IMG/VR virus record: IMGVR_UViG_3300035156_000175
Span: 64,001-93,122 of that record
Reading direction: 5' to 3' (one strand)
Length of the DNA stretch: 29,122 nucleotides
Origin: a virus
Of this stretch, positions 12,818 to 21,051 are shown one piece after another. The first letter of the stretch is position 1, and each line of letters starts with the position of its first letter. Made by a program: the position numbers and the translations under genes. The notes beneath the pieces were generated by a model that worked only from the letters and a program-made list of their open reading frames with translations, was not told the origin of the DNA and made no database searches.

Positions 12818-15394
12818 TTACTCTGCTACCACGACGTCAATCCAGATCGGCATGCCGCCTGGCGGCGCCGCGAAGATCCCGTAGCGTGCTCCGGGAATCA
12901 GGAACTGACTGGTGAGCGTGACAGTGCCGCCAGTGCGAGGCGGAACCGGCGGAACCGGCGGCGGCGTGACGACCGGCGGCGGATCTACAACCACCGGAGG
13001 AGGTGGTGGCGGAGGCTCGACCGGAGGCGGCTCCACAACCACTGGCGGAGGCGGCGGAGGCGGTGGCTCTACCGGTGGAGGAGGCGGAGGCGGCTCGACC
13101 GGCGGAGGCGGAGGCGGAGGCTCGACCGGAGGCGGCGGTGGAGGTGGAGGTGGCTCCACGACAACCGGAGGCGGCTCGACCGGAGGCGGCGGTGGCGGAG
13201 GCTCGACCGGTGGTGGAGGCTCGACCAGCATTTCCGGACGCGGCGCCAGGGCGAACTGTGGACCATTGCCGTAAAACTGCTTCTTGTTCCGGCTCTGATA
13301 TACCTTCCAGGAATCCAGCGCGCCAGGGTAGCCGATAGAGACGGCCGCGGCCAGCGCACCCTGCATCTGCGCAGCATAGCCGGTCGTTTCCGTCGGGTAG
13401 TTATACATCTCGCTCAAGCCGAGCAAAGCATACGACTGCCGACCGATATTGATACGAGCCAAGCGTTCAGGGCTGTTGCAGGGCAGGTCGAAAGTCTCCT
13501 GTCCGACCGTCTTGCGCAGGCATTCAGCATAGTCGGCGTACAGTGGCGAGGTCGCACTGTCGCGCACGCGCAGAACCGAGACACAGGCGTCAATCCAGCA
13601 GGCGCCTGGCCCAGCCATGCGCAGCATGACGAAGCGAGATAGCCACTCGAGGAAGCGGCGCGCGCCAGGGTGCCCAGTGAGCTCATAGCCATGCCACCAC
13701 GCAACCGCCGTGAAGTCATTTTGCCAAGGTGCCATGCCTACCGTTGCGTCGGTGCCAGCAGGGAAGCCGGGAAGGCTCGGCATCGCGTAGTTGCACGCAT
13801 AGCCATCGCTCAGGTAGCCCAAGTCGTTGACCTTGTCGAGGCGGGTCTGCTTGTCCGGCGCCGGCAGCGGCAGACCTTCATAGGTGATCGTCTTGTCGAC
13901 GTAGCGCGCCAGATAATACTGAACGTTCTGGTCGAACTGGTAGCTCAGCGCCGCCTTGAGGTGGTGGTTGTCCGGGGTGAGGGCTGCGGTCTGCGCCAAG
14001 CTGCGGAAGGCCCAAGCCTGGCCGCGAACCTGATTGCGGTGTACCAGCGCCTTGTGCATGCCGCGGTAAGCCGGGTTGTTGCTGAACGAGTTGTAGTTAT
14101 TCCAGAAGTGCATCTCGTCCAGATAATACTGGTCGGCGGAGAGCAGCCACGGCAGGTAAGCAAATGCTGCTTGGTGCGCGACGTCCGGCTGGCCGATGTT
14201 GGCGCTCTTGTACGTGCTAGGCCGCTCCGAGATTTTCTCCAGCATACCGGTGAGCGGGTTCTTCACACTGGTGTTGCCGATCATCGTGAGCGCGGGCCAG
14301 TGGAAGACGTCGATCGGATGACCGCCAGCGGGGCCGTTGCTCGGATCGCGGAAGTGGATCGGCCAGGAGCCAGAGCTGTCGGCCGACTTCATCATCACGC
14401 GGTGTGGGCGCTTGTCCATCGTCACCAGCGCGGTGGCATACGAGTCCGGCATGACAGCGATCTCGCTGCGGCCGCCAGCTGTCGGCATGGACGGGTTGAA
14501 ACGCCCAAAGCCGCCCGGGCCAAAGTTCTTGGTGGTCAGGTCCTTGGCAAGGCTTGCCAGATACGCCTCATTGATCGTGACGCTCTGGTCGGCCGACTGT
14601 ACCTGCAGCGTGCTGATCAGGTACGGAATGTTGTGCTTGATGTGCACCTGCGGTGTCGTGCCGGTCCAGAACAGTTCATGGTGGCGCTCGCCGCGCGCCC
14701 AGATTTGCGCTGGCCAGTTCAACAGCACCTGGTCAAGCAGGTCACGGACTTCCATGTCAAACGCCACATCGAGGTAATCTGCGAACGGATCGCAATGCTC
14801 CAGCACGACGTCAGAGCGGATCTGCCCGTTGCTGTAGCGGCGCAAGGAGAGCTGCGCTTTGAGCTTGGGGTGAGCTACCCCTTCAGCGGTCCGGAGCGTC
14901 TGCAGGTCGCGCCACTCCGTCATGATTTGGCCGTGATGGCTGAGTCGGGGTGTCGGTGTCGCTTCAGGGTAGTACCAGGTGCCACCAAGGTTCACCCGGA
15001 TCTTCACAGGCGCCTCAATACGCTGTGCCGGCTCCAGATCGCGCTGCTTGCGAATTGCCCGCACCAGCTGCATTGACGTGTCGCCGGCGGCCAGTGTCGG
15101 CAAGGTGCCGGAGATCGCGCTGTGGCGCACAGAGCCGTCCCGGTGCGTCGACAGGTGCTCGACCTGCAGCGGGATCTCCAGCATGCCGATACGGCCGACC
15201 AGGTCGCAGTTCGGAGTCATCTGGCCTTCCACGAAGGGCTGGCCGAAGGTGAAGTTCACGTTGGTCTGTGTCTCAGGAATCAGACCTTCAAACACTACGT
15301 CGGTGACGACAGTGCCTGGGGCCCGAGGGATGGAGGTGCAGGGCCGAGGCACGAATGCGTCGAGCTGTATTGCGGGTGATCCGGGAGGTAACAT
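12818..15394 (-). CDS. Large virion or polysaccharide-active protein with polyproline linker, 858 aa
   Basis: Residues about 1-710 form a large region with aromatic-rich helical segments (LPWLLSADQYYLDEMHFWNN, AVAWWHGYELTGH) resembling alpha-toroid sugar-active proteins. It is preceded by a beta-rich part (NFTFGQPFVEGQ, RHSAISGTLP) similar to tail-associated proteins I recall from Burkholderia-type phages. Residues about 722-819 are nearly all Pro with Glu and Val (VEPPPPPPP units), a stiff spacer. The final 38 residues make a small beta domain (SQFLIPGARYGIF, MPIWIDVVV). There is no signal peptide. Likely an adsorption or surface-degrading protein; catalytic residues were not identified. It is monocistronic, with a candidate promoter upstream and a terminator after the stop. 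Confidence 0.6.
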   Translation of the reverse strand: MLPPGSPAIQLDAFVPRPCTSIPRAPGTVVTDVVFEGLIPETQTNVNFTFGQPFVEGQMTPNCDLVGRIGMLEIPLQVEHLSTHRDGSVRHSAISGTLPTLAAGDTSMQLVRAIRKQRDLEPAQRIEAPVKIRVNLGGTWYYPEATPTPRLSHHGQIMTEWRDLQTLRTAEGVAHPKLKAQLSLRRYSNGQIRSDVVLEHCDPFADYLDVAFDMEVRDLLDQVLLNWPAQIWARGERHHELFWTGTTPQVHIKHNIPYLISTLQVQSADQSVTINEAYLASLAKDLTTKNFGPGGFGRFNPSMPTAGGRSEIAVMPDSYATALVTMDKRPHRVMMKSADSSGSWPIHFRDPSNGPAGGHPIDVFHWPALTMIGNTSVKNPLTGMLEKISERPSTYKSANIGQPDVAHQAAFAYLPWLLSADQYYLDEMHFWNNYNSFSNNPAYRGMHKALVHRNQVRGQAWAFRSLAQTAALTPDNHHLKAALSYQFDQNVQYYLARYVDKTITYEGLPLPAPDKQTRLDKVNDLGYLSDGYACNYAMPSLPGFPAGTDATVGMAPWQNDFTAVAWWHGYELTGHPGARRFLEWLSRFVMLRMAGPGACWIDACVSVLRVRDSATSPLYADYAECLRKTVGQETFDLPCNSPERLARINIGRQSYALLGLSEMYNYPTETTGYAAQMQGALAAAVSIGYPGALDSWKVYQSRNKKQFYGNGPQFALAPRPEMLVEPPPPVEPPPPPPPVEPPPVVVEPPPPPPPPPVEPPPPPPPVEPPPPPPPVEPPPPPPPPVVVEPPPVEPPPPPPPVVVDPPPVVTPPPVPPVPPRTGGTVTLTSQFLIPGARYGIFAAPPGGMPIWIDVVVAE
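12937..13228 (-). repeat. Polyproline coding repeat (VEPPPPPPP units)
   Basis: About 290 bases of low-complexity CCN codons with Glu-Val interruptions, giving runs of up to nine prolines. The plus strand is correspondingly a run of GGN units. Polyproline of this length normally needs EF-P for efficient translation. Confidence 0.85.
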
Positions 15395-15436
15395 TTTTGA
15401 ACTTTCATGCGGTTGGGATACACGATTTAGCCAGCT

Positions 15437-15467
15437 ATTCTAGTGGCGGTCAAGCATTCTTTGTCAT
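15437..15467 (-). promoter_or_regulatory. Candidate promoter of the 858-residue protein gene
   Basis: TAGAAT (5 of 6) at 15442 to 15437, with ATGACA (5 of 6) at 15467 to 15462, spaced 19 bases. A TTGACC at 15453 with a poorer -10 is the alternative. It sits 43 bases upstream of the gene. Confidence 0.35.
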
Positions 15468-15482
15468 TCGTAGAAAGTTTGA

Positions 15483-16010
15483 CTACTCAAAGCGGCTCAG
15501 GTAGTCGGCGAAGTCGCGCGGCGCGCCTGGTTCGCGGGCCATCCAGTTCGGGTACACGTCATAGCCCATGTGCCCGTCAACGAGGCTGGTGCGCTGGTCG
15601 CCGTTGCAGGCGCCGGGAGCGCAGGGGCTGCACAGGGCGAAGTGCCCGACGATCGGGCTGCGGAAGATCCAGATGTGCAGCGCGCCGCCGAGCCAGGTCG
15701 TGCGGTAGTGGATGTTTTGATAATCCCCTTCGTGGATCGGCTGCTCAATCTGCGGATCGAAGCTGTCGAGACACAGCTCGAAGTCGTCCAGCACCAGGTC
15801 GGTACCGGCTTCCTGCGCGGCGACCGCCTTGCTCTCGCACTCGTCTTCCCAGGCAGAACGCTGCTCTGCGATTTCCTGCTCGAGCGCCTCGGCGTACGAC
15901 AGGTCCTTGCCGTGCATGTAGAGCAAGTCGTCCAGCAGCTCTGGGTCGAAGGCGTCGGCGCGGTACAGTGTGTACCGGACGCCGGTGTCGGGGTCTTGAT
16001 TGGTGATCAT
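15483..16010 (-). CDS. Hypothetical phage protein, 175 aa
   Basis: An acidic protein with a helical middle (about residues 40-75) and a Cys-containing segment (ALCSPCAPGAC) near residue 125, followed by HMGYDVYPNWM. I do not recognise the family. The start at 16010 is supported by AGGAG and by the ATGA overlap with the upstream zinc-ribbon gene. It is the last gene of the long minus-strand accessory cassette, followed by the upstream region of the 858-residue gene. Confidence 0.65.
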   Translation of the reverse strand: MITNQDPDTGVRYTLYRADAFDPELLDDLLYMHGKDLSYAEALEQEIAEQRSAWEDECESKAVAAQEAGTDLVLDDFELCLDSFDPQIEQPIHEGDYQNIHYRTTWLGGALHIWIFRSPIVGHFALCSPCAPGACNGDQRTSLVDGHMGYDVYPNWMAREPGAPRDFADYLSRFE

Positions 16011-16210
16011 GGTCTCTCCTGGTAACCAGAAAGCTGGTAGGTGTCGGTCCACTCCTTGCCGCAGTCATCGCAGTTCGCTTCCTGCGTGGCTTGCTGCGCG
16101 TCGATCTCGACAAAGCCTTGCGACAGGTTCTCGCTATCACAGAAAGGGCAGCGGCAGCCGCCTTCCTTGCGGTAGCGGCGCTGCGACATGGGAAGGGTGC
16201 GGGTGGTCAT
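16007..16210 (-). CDS. Zinc-ribbon protein, 67 aa
   Basis: Two Cys pairs, CRCPFC and CDDC, about 30 residues apart, make a classical zinc ribbon. A basic N-terminus (SQRRYRKEGG) could contact nucleic acid. Coupled by ATGA to both neighbours. The upstream gene encodes a second zinc ribbon. Confidence 0.65.
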   Translation of the reverse strand: MTTRTLPMSQRRYRKEGGCRCPFCDSENLSQGFVEIDAQQATQEANCDDCGKEWTDTYQLSGYQERP

Positions 16211-16407
16211 TCCATCGCTCCCAGTGGCGCGCGGTAGCCGCAGCCACAGCAAGTGGCATCCGAGTCGCCGTCCCATTCGAGATCGCCTTCCGACGAGTCA
16301 GTCTGGTGGTCGCCATCTGACAGAAAAAGGACGGTGGCGATCTGCTTGACTTCAACGTCGAAGCGATGGCCGCCGCACTGCGGGCAGGTGTAGTCAGGTG
16401 TGCTCAT
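16207..16407 (-). CDS. Zinc-ribbon protein, 66 aa
   Basis: CPQCG near the N-terminus and CCGCG near the C-terminus bracket a short acidic insert (DSSEGDLEWDGDSD). This is a zinc ribbon, probably a small protein- or nucleic-acid-binding factor. Coupled by ATGA to the DUF7227-like gene upstream. Confidence 0.65.
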   Translation of the reverse strand: MSTPDYTCPQCGGHRFDVEVKQIATVLFLSDGDHQTDSSEGDLEWDGDSDATCCGCGYRAPLGAME

Positions 16408-17072
16408 GATTTTTCCTGGTTGATTTTGATGATGGTTTTGCGGCGCCCGCCATGCGCCTCGAAGGCGACGATGGCGCGGCGGCCGCTACGTTGGCAAAGC
16501 TGACAGGTGTCGCAGCTCATGTCGGGCATGAGCTGTGCCGGGCACACTGTCACCGGATGGCCGGCGGGCGAGCGCAGACCGCGCCAGCCCGGAGGCACGA
16601 TCGTCACCAGCGGCACGCCCTGACCGTACAGCGCGTCGGCTTCGGTCAGGCTGTCGGTGCTGAGGTTGATCGTGAAGCCGTTGTCGTTGGCGTGGCGCAG
16701 AGCCTTGAGATTGCGCGGCGTGGCAGGGTAGTGGGTATAGGTGAACCCCCGCTTGCCCTTGTTCGCCTTGACCAGCTGCTTGAGCGCCGGCGCGTCGATG
16801 ACGTTACCCAAGCCGGCTAGGTCGCCTGCCTGGTTGTGCCGCCAGAGCTGACCCTTGCGGAACCGACCGACCTCGTCCAGGAACTCTGCCCAGGCGACGC
16901 CCCGCTCGCCGGCGGTGACCGCGCGCCAGTGCATCGACATGGGGAAGTTTTCGGCGTAGCAGCCGTTGCCCTTGAATGCGCAGTTGGGAGGGCAGGTTGT
17001 TTGAGAAGACGTCGAGACCGGGATCGGCCCGGTCTTGGCGTTACCTGAAACACGTGACAGGTGCACGTTCAT
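16404..17072 (-). CDS. DUF7227-like phage protein, 222 aa
   Basis: Begins SGNAKTGPIPVSTSS and contains CPPNCAFKGNGCYAENFP, LWRHNQAGD, GFTYTHYP, FTINLSTD and CDTCQLCQRS. These are the hallmark blocks of a family very common in phages and prophages (I recall it as DUF7227). The many paired Cys residues suggest metal or iron-sulfur binding. Biochemical function is not known to me. The start is the ATG at 17072, six bases after GGAG, rather than the in-frame ATGs just upstream. It overlaps the next gene by ATGA. Confidence 0.8.
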   Translation of the reverse strand: MNVHLSRVSGNAKTGPIPVSTSSQTTCPPNCAFKGNGCYAENFPMSMHWRAVTAGERGVAWAEFLDEVGRFRKGQLWRHNQAGDLAGLGNVIDAPALKQLVKANKGKRGFTYTHYPATPRNLKALRHANDNGFTINLSTDSLTEADALYGQGVPLVTIVPPGWRGLRSPAGHPVTVCPAQLMPDMSCDTCQLCQRSGRRAIVAFEAHGGRRKTIIKINQEKS

Positions 17073-17073
17073 A

Positions 17074-17325
17074 CTATTCTCCATCAAGTGGCGGCACCCA
17101 TTCCGCGCCGCTGTCGACTACCTTGCAGCCTGGCAGGCTACCCGGGTCGATCAGCATGCGCAGGCAGGCGCCGATGTCGACGTTGCCGTCAACATCCTTC
17201 AGTTCGGCCGCATCACAGCAGTCAGGATGACCTGCCGCGGCCTCGTACAGCTCTTCAGGGTCCTGCACCTTGACCCAGACGGTGACGTCCCAGTTTTCGG
17301 TGACGAAAGGTGTTGTTGTTGTCAT
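17074..17325 (-). CDS. Small hypothetical protein, 83 aa
   Basis: An N-terminal beta strand (WDVTVWVKVQDPEELYEAA) is followed by an acidic, Cys-containing region. The pattern is that of a small ferredoxin-fold-like phage protein, but I cannot name it. It ends one base before the start of the DUF7227-like gene and follows the 524-residue gene by one base. Confidence 0.55.
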   Translation of the reverse strand: MTTTTPFVTENWDVTVWVKVQDPEELYEAAAGHPDCCDAAELKDVDGNVDIGACLRMLIDPGSLPGCKVVDSGAEWVPPLDGE

Positions 17326-17326
17326 G

Positions 17327-18901
17327 TCAGTCCATCCGATCGATGTGATAGGTCAGGCGCTGGCCGCCAGTCGTCACAATCACATCGACTGGCGTTGACT
17401 GAAACAAGATGCCGCAGGCGCTGGCATCTGCCTGGCCTTGCAGGACCGCCGACTTGCTGTATGCCTCGATCACAGAGCGCATGCCGTGCAAGTCCGACTT
17501 GAGCGTGGAAGGGAACAGAGCGTTGCCCTGGCCCTTGCGGGTGTCGCGAGCGCCTTTCAGGATGAACAGCACACCGTTGGACTGATGGGAGAACGCCTCT
17601 TCATCTGCCCACTTGTGAGGCGCCAGCGTCACCGCCGTCACGTCCACCAGGTCACCAGGCGTCAGGTTCCATTGCGACGGAACCGAGCCGCCGTGATAGA
17701 GGTACCAGGCGACTGTATTGCGCGCTTTCTCGTCGTCCCACTGCAGGATCGCCGGCGCCGAAGGATCTACCGCCGCCGTCAGCGCCGTGTAATTTGCCCG
17801 CAGATTCGACACGCGGTACTGGATACGCTCAGCAGTCGGCAGTACAGTGCGACGGAACTTCTCGAACGTAATGGTCTTGGCTGGCGCGGCCAGCGGCGCG
17901 ATGTCGGCCGCCCCCTTCGCTTTCAAGTGACCGAAGACGCTCCCACCTTCCAGGATCGGCGCTGGCTGCGGCTCCCACAGCTTGACCTGGACGTCGTCGA
18001 TCGTGGCAAAGCGGCGCTGCAGTGCCGGCGCCAGGCCGGAAGCGGCAAACTGCTTCTCCGCTTGAGCGATTGCACCGGCGGTCGGCGCCGCCTGTGGCCG
18101 CTGATACTGCAGCGGATGCGTCATGGCCTTGAATTTGCGCTCGATGGTGGCGAACGATTCGCCGGCAGCCAGGCCTTCGAGCATCGGGCCGATCAGGCTT
18201 GATCGCGGGTGGCAGAAGCCGTCCGGCGCCTGGGCGATGGCGCGCCACAGCAAGCCGTGGCTGCGGGCGGAGGGCTGGCGCAGATCGTGCAATTGCGCAA
18301 GGAGCTGCAGTTGGCCCACAACCTTCTCGCTGCCTGAAAAGACTTCCGCTTGCGCCAGCGTCAGCAGTGCGTTGACATGCACCGAATTGAATTCGTTCAG
18401 AGCCACCATCAGGTTCTTGAAGTCTTCGCGCTTAGACGCCATCGCCTGGTATGGCGTCAGGCCGCGCTGGCCGAACACGTTGCGGTTCAGGATGGCGAAG
18501 TGATGCCAACCGCCTGCTTCAGGGTGGCCCAGAATCTTTTCGGCCGAGAGGAACGGTTGAATAATTTTAGCCTTGCGGACCAGACGCTGCAGGGCACCGG
18601 CGGCATACTTATAGCGCATCGGCGCTTCCTGCTCGTCCCAGGCCAGCGAGATCAGCTGGCCGCTATCGTTCACCGTGGCCAGGCCGCCGAAGCGCTTGAT
18701 GAAGTCGCGGCAGCAGCTGCAGTTGTGGAACTGGCGATCGTCCGGTGGGAAGCTGTCGAGATACAGACGCCACATCTCGCCCGGATCGGCGTCGGTGAGG
18801 AAGATCGGGCCCGGCGTCGCCGCGATGCGGGCGTTAATGGCGTTGATGTATTGGTCGTATTCGACGTCTTGGTGCTGGTGGGCGGTGTTGGTGATTGTCA
18901 T
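17327..18901 (-). CDS. Large conserved phage protein of unknown function, 524 aa
   Basis: The largest gene of the accessory cassette. The N-terminal 100 residues contain HNCSCCRDFIKRFGGLATV, a Cys/His cluster likely to bind metal. The rest is mainly alpha-helical with conserved-looking blocks (LGHPEAGGWHHF, LWRAIAQAPDGFCHPRSS, TVAWYLYHGGSVPSQW). I recall proteins of this layout in many large phages without assigned function. There is no membrane segment and no recognised catalytic motif. The upstream ribosome site is GAAAG-like and a 52-base gap separates it from the preceding gene, the longest break in this cassette apart from the 54-base gap holding the hairpin near 25.1 kb. Confidence 0.75.
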   Translation of the reverse strand: MTITNTAHQHQDVEYDQYINAINARIAATPGPIFLTDADPGEMWRLYLDSFPPDDRQFHNCSCCRDFIKRFGGLATVNDSGQLISLAWDEQEAPMRYKYAAGALQRLVRKAKIIQPFLSAEKILGHPEAGGWHHFAILNRNVFGQRGLTPYQAMASKREDFKNLMVALNEFNSVHVNALLTLAQAEVFSGSEKVVGQLQLLAQLHDLRQPSARSHGLLWRAIAQAPDGFCHPRSSLIGPMLEGLAAGESFATIERKFKAMTHPLQYQRPQAAPTAGAIAQAEKQFAASGLAPALQRRFATIDDVQVKLWEPQPAPILEGGSVFGHLKAKGAADIAPLAAPAKTITFEKFRRTVLPTAERIQYRVSNLRANYTALTAAVDPSAPAILQWDDEKARNTVAWYLYHGGSVPSQWNLTPGDLVDVTAVTLAPHKWADEEAFSHQSNGVLFILKGARDTRKGQGNALFPSTLKSDLHGMRSVIEAYSKSAVLQGQADASACGILFQSTPVDVIVTTGGQRLTYHIDRMD

Positions 18902-18953
18902 GATTTTCTTTCGTGGTGGGTTATTTTTGGTTCAGGACTTTACGTTCTTGCAG

Positions 18954-19301
18954 TCATGATTTCGCCTTTATCAGAAATTCGGCCGCTTCGGTTGCGGTGT
19001 CGAAGTCGCCGCTGTCTTCTTCCCAGTAGGTCGCTGAAAAGATGAAACAGTCATCGCTCTCTTTCGAGCCGGCGATGACGTAGCCCAGGGCTGTGACCTG
19101 CTCAGCAAGTTCTGGCTGAACTTGATACGACGGTGGCTCGCGGCGCACTTCCAGCACTGCGCTGTCTGGCGCGCGCTCTGCGCGGAGCACCAGAGATCGC
19201 GCGGCAGCCGCGCTCATCGAAAACGTGTAGATCGTGATCTCGCCGTCGTCGTGGCGCATCTTCACGGCGTAGTAGCCGGGCGCGTTTGAGTAGTCAGTCA
19301 T
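18954..19301 (-). CDS. Hypothetical protein, 115 aa
   Basis: An alternating strand/helix pattern (YYAVKMRHDDGEITIYTFSM, then Ala-rich helix, then DDCFIFSATYWEED). No recognised family. The ATG overlaps the stop of the HNH-like gene upstream (ATGA). Confidence 0.6.
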   Translation of the reverse strand: MTDYSNAPGYYAVKMRHDDGEITIYTFSMSAAAARSLVLRAERAPDSAVLEVRREPPSYQVQPELAEQVTALGYVIAGSKESDDCFIFSATYWEEDSGDFDTATEAAEFLIKAKS

Positions 19302-19936
19302 TTTTTGACTCCAGAGGTAAGTGCGCGCTCCACTGACCAGCCCTTACGATAAAGGCGAGTATGTAGAGTCGAATAATTGATGCCAGTTTCAATGGCCCAG
19401 GCAGGCAGTCCCATGGTTAGGCCGCCATAAGTGATGATGCGATTAGCTCGCGTATTGTTCGACTGCGTCTCTTGCGTCGCCCATCGGATATTGCCGGGCG
19501 CATAACCCTTGTCGTTCTCCTGGCGATCCAGCGACCAGCCCGGCCCAGGCCGCTCGCCAAGATTCGCTCGGACATAAGCCGCAAATGCGGCGTAATCATT
19601 ACGCCATTCCTGGGCCACCTGGATGCCGCGGCCGCCCCAGGCCGGGTAATCGGGGTGCCTCGTGTTATAACACCTGGTATTAAGCCGCTTCCACAGCTGG
19701 TGGAGCTCGGAGCCTGCCTCGCCGTGCTTGGTGAGCCGCGCTTTCGTCTCCAGATTGCGCCGACAGCCGCACCCTGCGGTCTTTCCATTCAACAGCATGC
19801 GCTTCAATACCCGGCGCTCGATGCCGCAAACACAGCGACACAAGCCATACCGCTGTTGGTTGGTAGAGCCGGCCTCTTCGAGGTACGTCCAGTCGGTGAA
19901 CACTGTGCCGGGTTTAATAACTGCGCTAAGAGTCAT
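19298..19936 (-). CDS. HNH-like endonuclease with zinc N-terminus and C-terminal HTH, 212 aa
   Basis: The N-terminal CRCVCG and CGCRR form a zinc module. The middle, LWKRLNTRCYN, WGGRGIQVAQEW, WSLDRQENDKGYAPGNIRWAT and QSNN, is the signature of a widespread family annotated as HNH-like or AP2-linked homing endonucleases. The C-terminus (LPAWAIETGINYSTLHTRLYRKGWSVERAL) is a NUMOD1-type helix-turn-helix. The ATG at 19936 has AAGGAG seven bases upstream, which decides it over the ATG at 19972. It is embedded in the accessory operon in the same direction and is coupled to the gene behind it. Confidence 0.85.
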   Translation of the reverse strand: MTLSAVIKPGTVFTDWTYLEEAGSTNQQRYGLCRCVCGIERRVLKRMLLNGKTAGCGCRRNLETKARLTKHGEAGSELHQLWKRLNTRCYNTRHPDYPAWGGRGIQVAQEWRNDYAAFAAYVRANLGERPGPGWSLDRQENDKGYAPGNIRWATQETQSNNTRANRIITYGGLTMGLPAWAIETGINYSTLHTRLYRKGWSVERALTSGVKK

Positions 19937-19981
19937 ATAGGTCTCCTTAAAGCTCCCAGTGTACCATGGCAATATCGCGTC

Positions 19982-20401
19982 TTACATGCTATAGATCTTG
20001 CCGTCGTCTCCCACGTAAAAGCACAGTTCACGAAAAATCTGCGCGGTGGCCGAGAGCTGCCGGCCCAGGTCTTTGGCCATGCCGCGATCACTAAATCCAA
20101 CCCCATGCCGATTACGATCGAGCCAGAAGTCGTGGCCAGCGCAGGCGTCAGCGCTGCCGGCGTCAGGGTGGAAGCTGTTGCCGTTGTTGTCATAAAACTG
20201 GAATGCTTGATGCAGCATCGCGCCGGCCGCAGCCCGGAAGCGCTGGCAGTCAATGTAGGCTTCCTGCACTGTCTCGGGCGCGATGTCTTCCAGGCCGTGG
20301 TTCTGGTCCAGCGGCTCATCGCCGTCCTCGCCGGTGGTGCTGGACCAGAGCGCGGCGATCAGGTAGTGCCGCGTGAAGTCGTCGATGTCTTCGATTTTCA
20401 T
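19982..20401 (-). CDS. Conserved phage protein (GHDFWLxRNxHGxGF family), 139 aa
   Basis: Contains CAGHDFWLDRNRHGVGFSDR and an N-terminal GLEDIAPE block, both of which I recall as invariant in a common phage family of unknown function. The C-terminus is CFYVGDDGKIYSM. The His/Asp-rich centre could bind metal, but no reaction is known. The start overlaps the upstream stop (ATGA). Confidence 0.75.
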   Translation of the reverse strand: MKIEDIDDFTRHYLIAALWSSTTGEDGDEPLDQNHGLEDIAPETVQEAYIDCQRFRAAAGAMLHQAFQFYDNNGNSFHPDAGSADACAGHDFWLDRNRHGVGFSDRGMAKDLGRQLSATAQIFRELCFYVGDDGKIYSM

Positions 20402-20667
20402 TTCAGGTCCCTCACTTCTTCCCAGGCGTTGATGACAGGCGCGATGATCTGCGAGTACGAGTTCTTCTCGTCGACCTGGGCGCGCAGAAAATCTGTCACC
20501 GCATTGCGCAGCGAGAGCAGCTCGTCGTAGTGATTGCAGACCTTGACGATAAACTTGGCATCCTTCTCTCGGACGCAGGTTGCGATCAGCGCCGGGCCGT
20601 TCTCGTGGCAGTCGTAGATCTCGTAGGGCTTGCGGTGCCCTTGTTGATACGGTGGTGGGAAATTCAT
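20398..20667 (-). CDS. Small hypothetical protein, 89 aa
   Basis: An N-terminal beta-rich segment (YEIYDCHENGPALIATCV) followed by helices. It resembles small accessory proteins of large phages without known role. Coupled to both neighbours by ATGA overlaps. Confidence 0.6.
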   Translation of the reverse strand: MNFPPPYQQGHRKPYEIYDCHENGPALIATCVREKDAKFIVKVCNHYDELLSLRNAVTDFLRAQVDEKNSYSQIIAPVINAWEEVRDLK

Positions 20668-20852
20668 TGCAGGTTCCTCACAGCGTTGAGGGCGAGATAC
20701 TCGTCCATGGTGATGTCGTTGCCGCTGGCGATCTGCTCTAACCGGATTGGCGAGATCCCGCTGATGGTCGCCAGCCGCTGCAGGTTGCCGATCTTCACGG
20801 AAGCCGTGACATCGCGCTGCATGGTGGCGTATAGCCGGTCAATCGGTATCAT
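20664..20852 (-). CDS. Small XRE/Cro-like regulator, 62 aa
   Basis: LATISGISPIRLEQIASGND is a helix-turn-helix of the Cro/C1 type, with the usual recognition helix and a following DITMDEYLAL segment. At 62 residues it is the size of a minimal Cro-like DNA-binding protein. The start at 20852 is preceded by AGGAGG; the longer start at 20879 lies further into the preceding gene. It may regulate phage or host promoters; no operator is visible. Confidence 0.6.
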   Translation of the reverse strand: MIPIDRLYATMQRDVTASVKIGNLQRLATISGISPIRLEQIASGNDITMDEYLALNAVRNLQ

Positions 20853-21051
20853 CGGTACGTGCCTCCTGCTCCAGGTCATCCATGACCTTGTCGATCAGGG
20901 CCTCGGCCGCCTTGATCTGGCAGACCGCAAATTGCAGCTCTGGTGTCTTCTTCACCAGGTTTGGATACTGCTCTTCGAGCGCAAATATCCGCGAGTAGTA
21001 TTTGTCGCGATAGTATGCCCACGAGTCATTGACCAGCGAGGCGTCAGCCAT
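20839..21051 (-). CDS. Small helical protein, 70 aa
   Basis: Predominantly charged helices (YYRDKYYSRIFALEEQYP, CQIKAAEALIDKVMDDLEQEA), likely a coiled coil. GAGGAGG six bases before the ATG at 21051 decides the start. It overlaps neighbours on both sides. Function unknown. Confidence 0.6.
   Translation of the reverse strand: MADASLVNDSWAYYRDKYYSRIFALEEQYPNLVKKTPELQFAVCQIKAAEALIDKVMDDLEQEARTDDTD

Noticed and set aside
12912-13250. G-quadruplex-forming regulatory region on the plus strand
   Set aside because: Runs are mostly GG, not GGG, and the composition is fully explained by proline codons on the other strand.
12912-13274. Poly-Gly (TGGGGGGGS) protein on the plus strand
   Set aside because: It is the mirror of the polyproline codons of the minus-strand gene and lacks a start signal.
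13670-15076. 468-codon open frame on the plus strand opposite the 858-residue gene
   Set aside because: It is antisense to a coherent protein, has no ribosome site, and its product is Arg/Val/Ala-rich low-information sequence typical of GC-rich shadows.
2948-15486. 13-base inverted copies (GTAGTCAAACTTT at 2948-2960 and its complement at 15474-15486) as a site-specific inversion element
   Set aside because: Repeats of 13 bases are expected by chance several times in a window of this size, and no recombinase is nearby.
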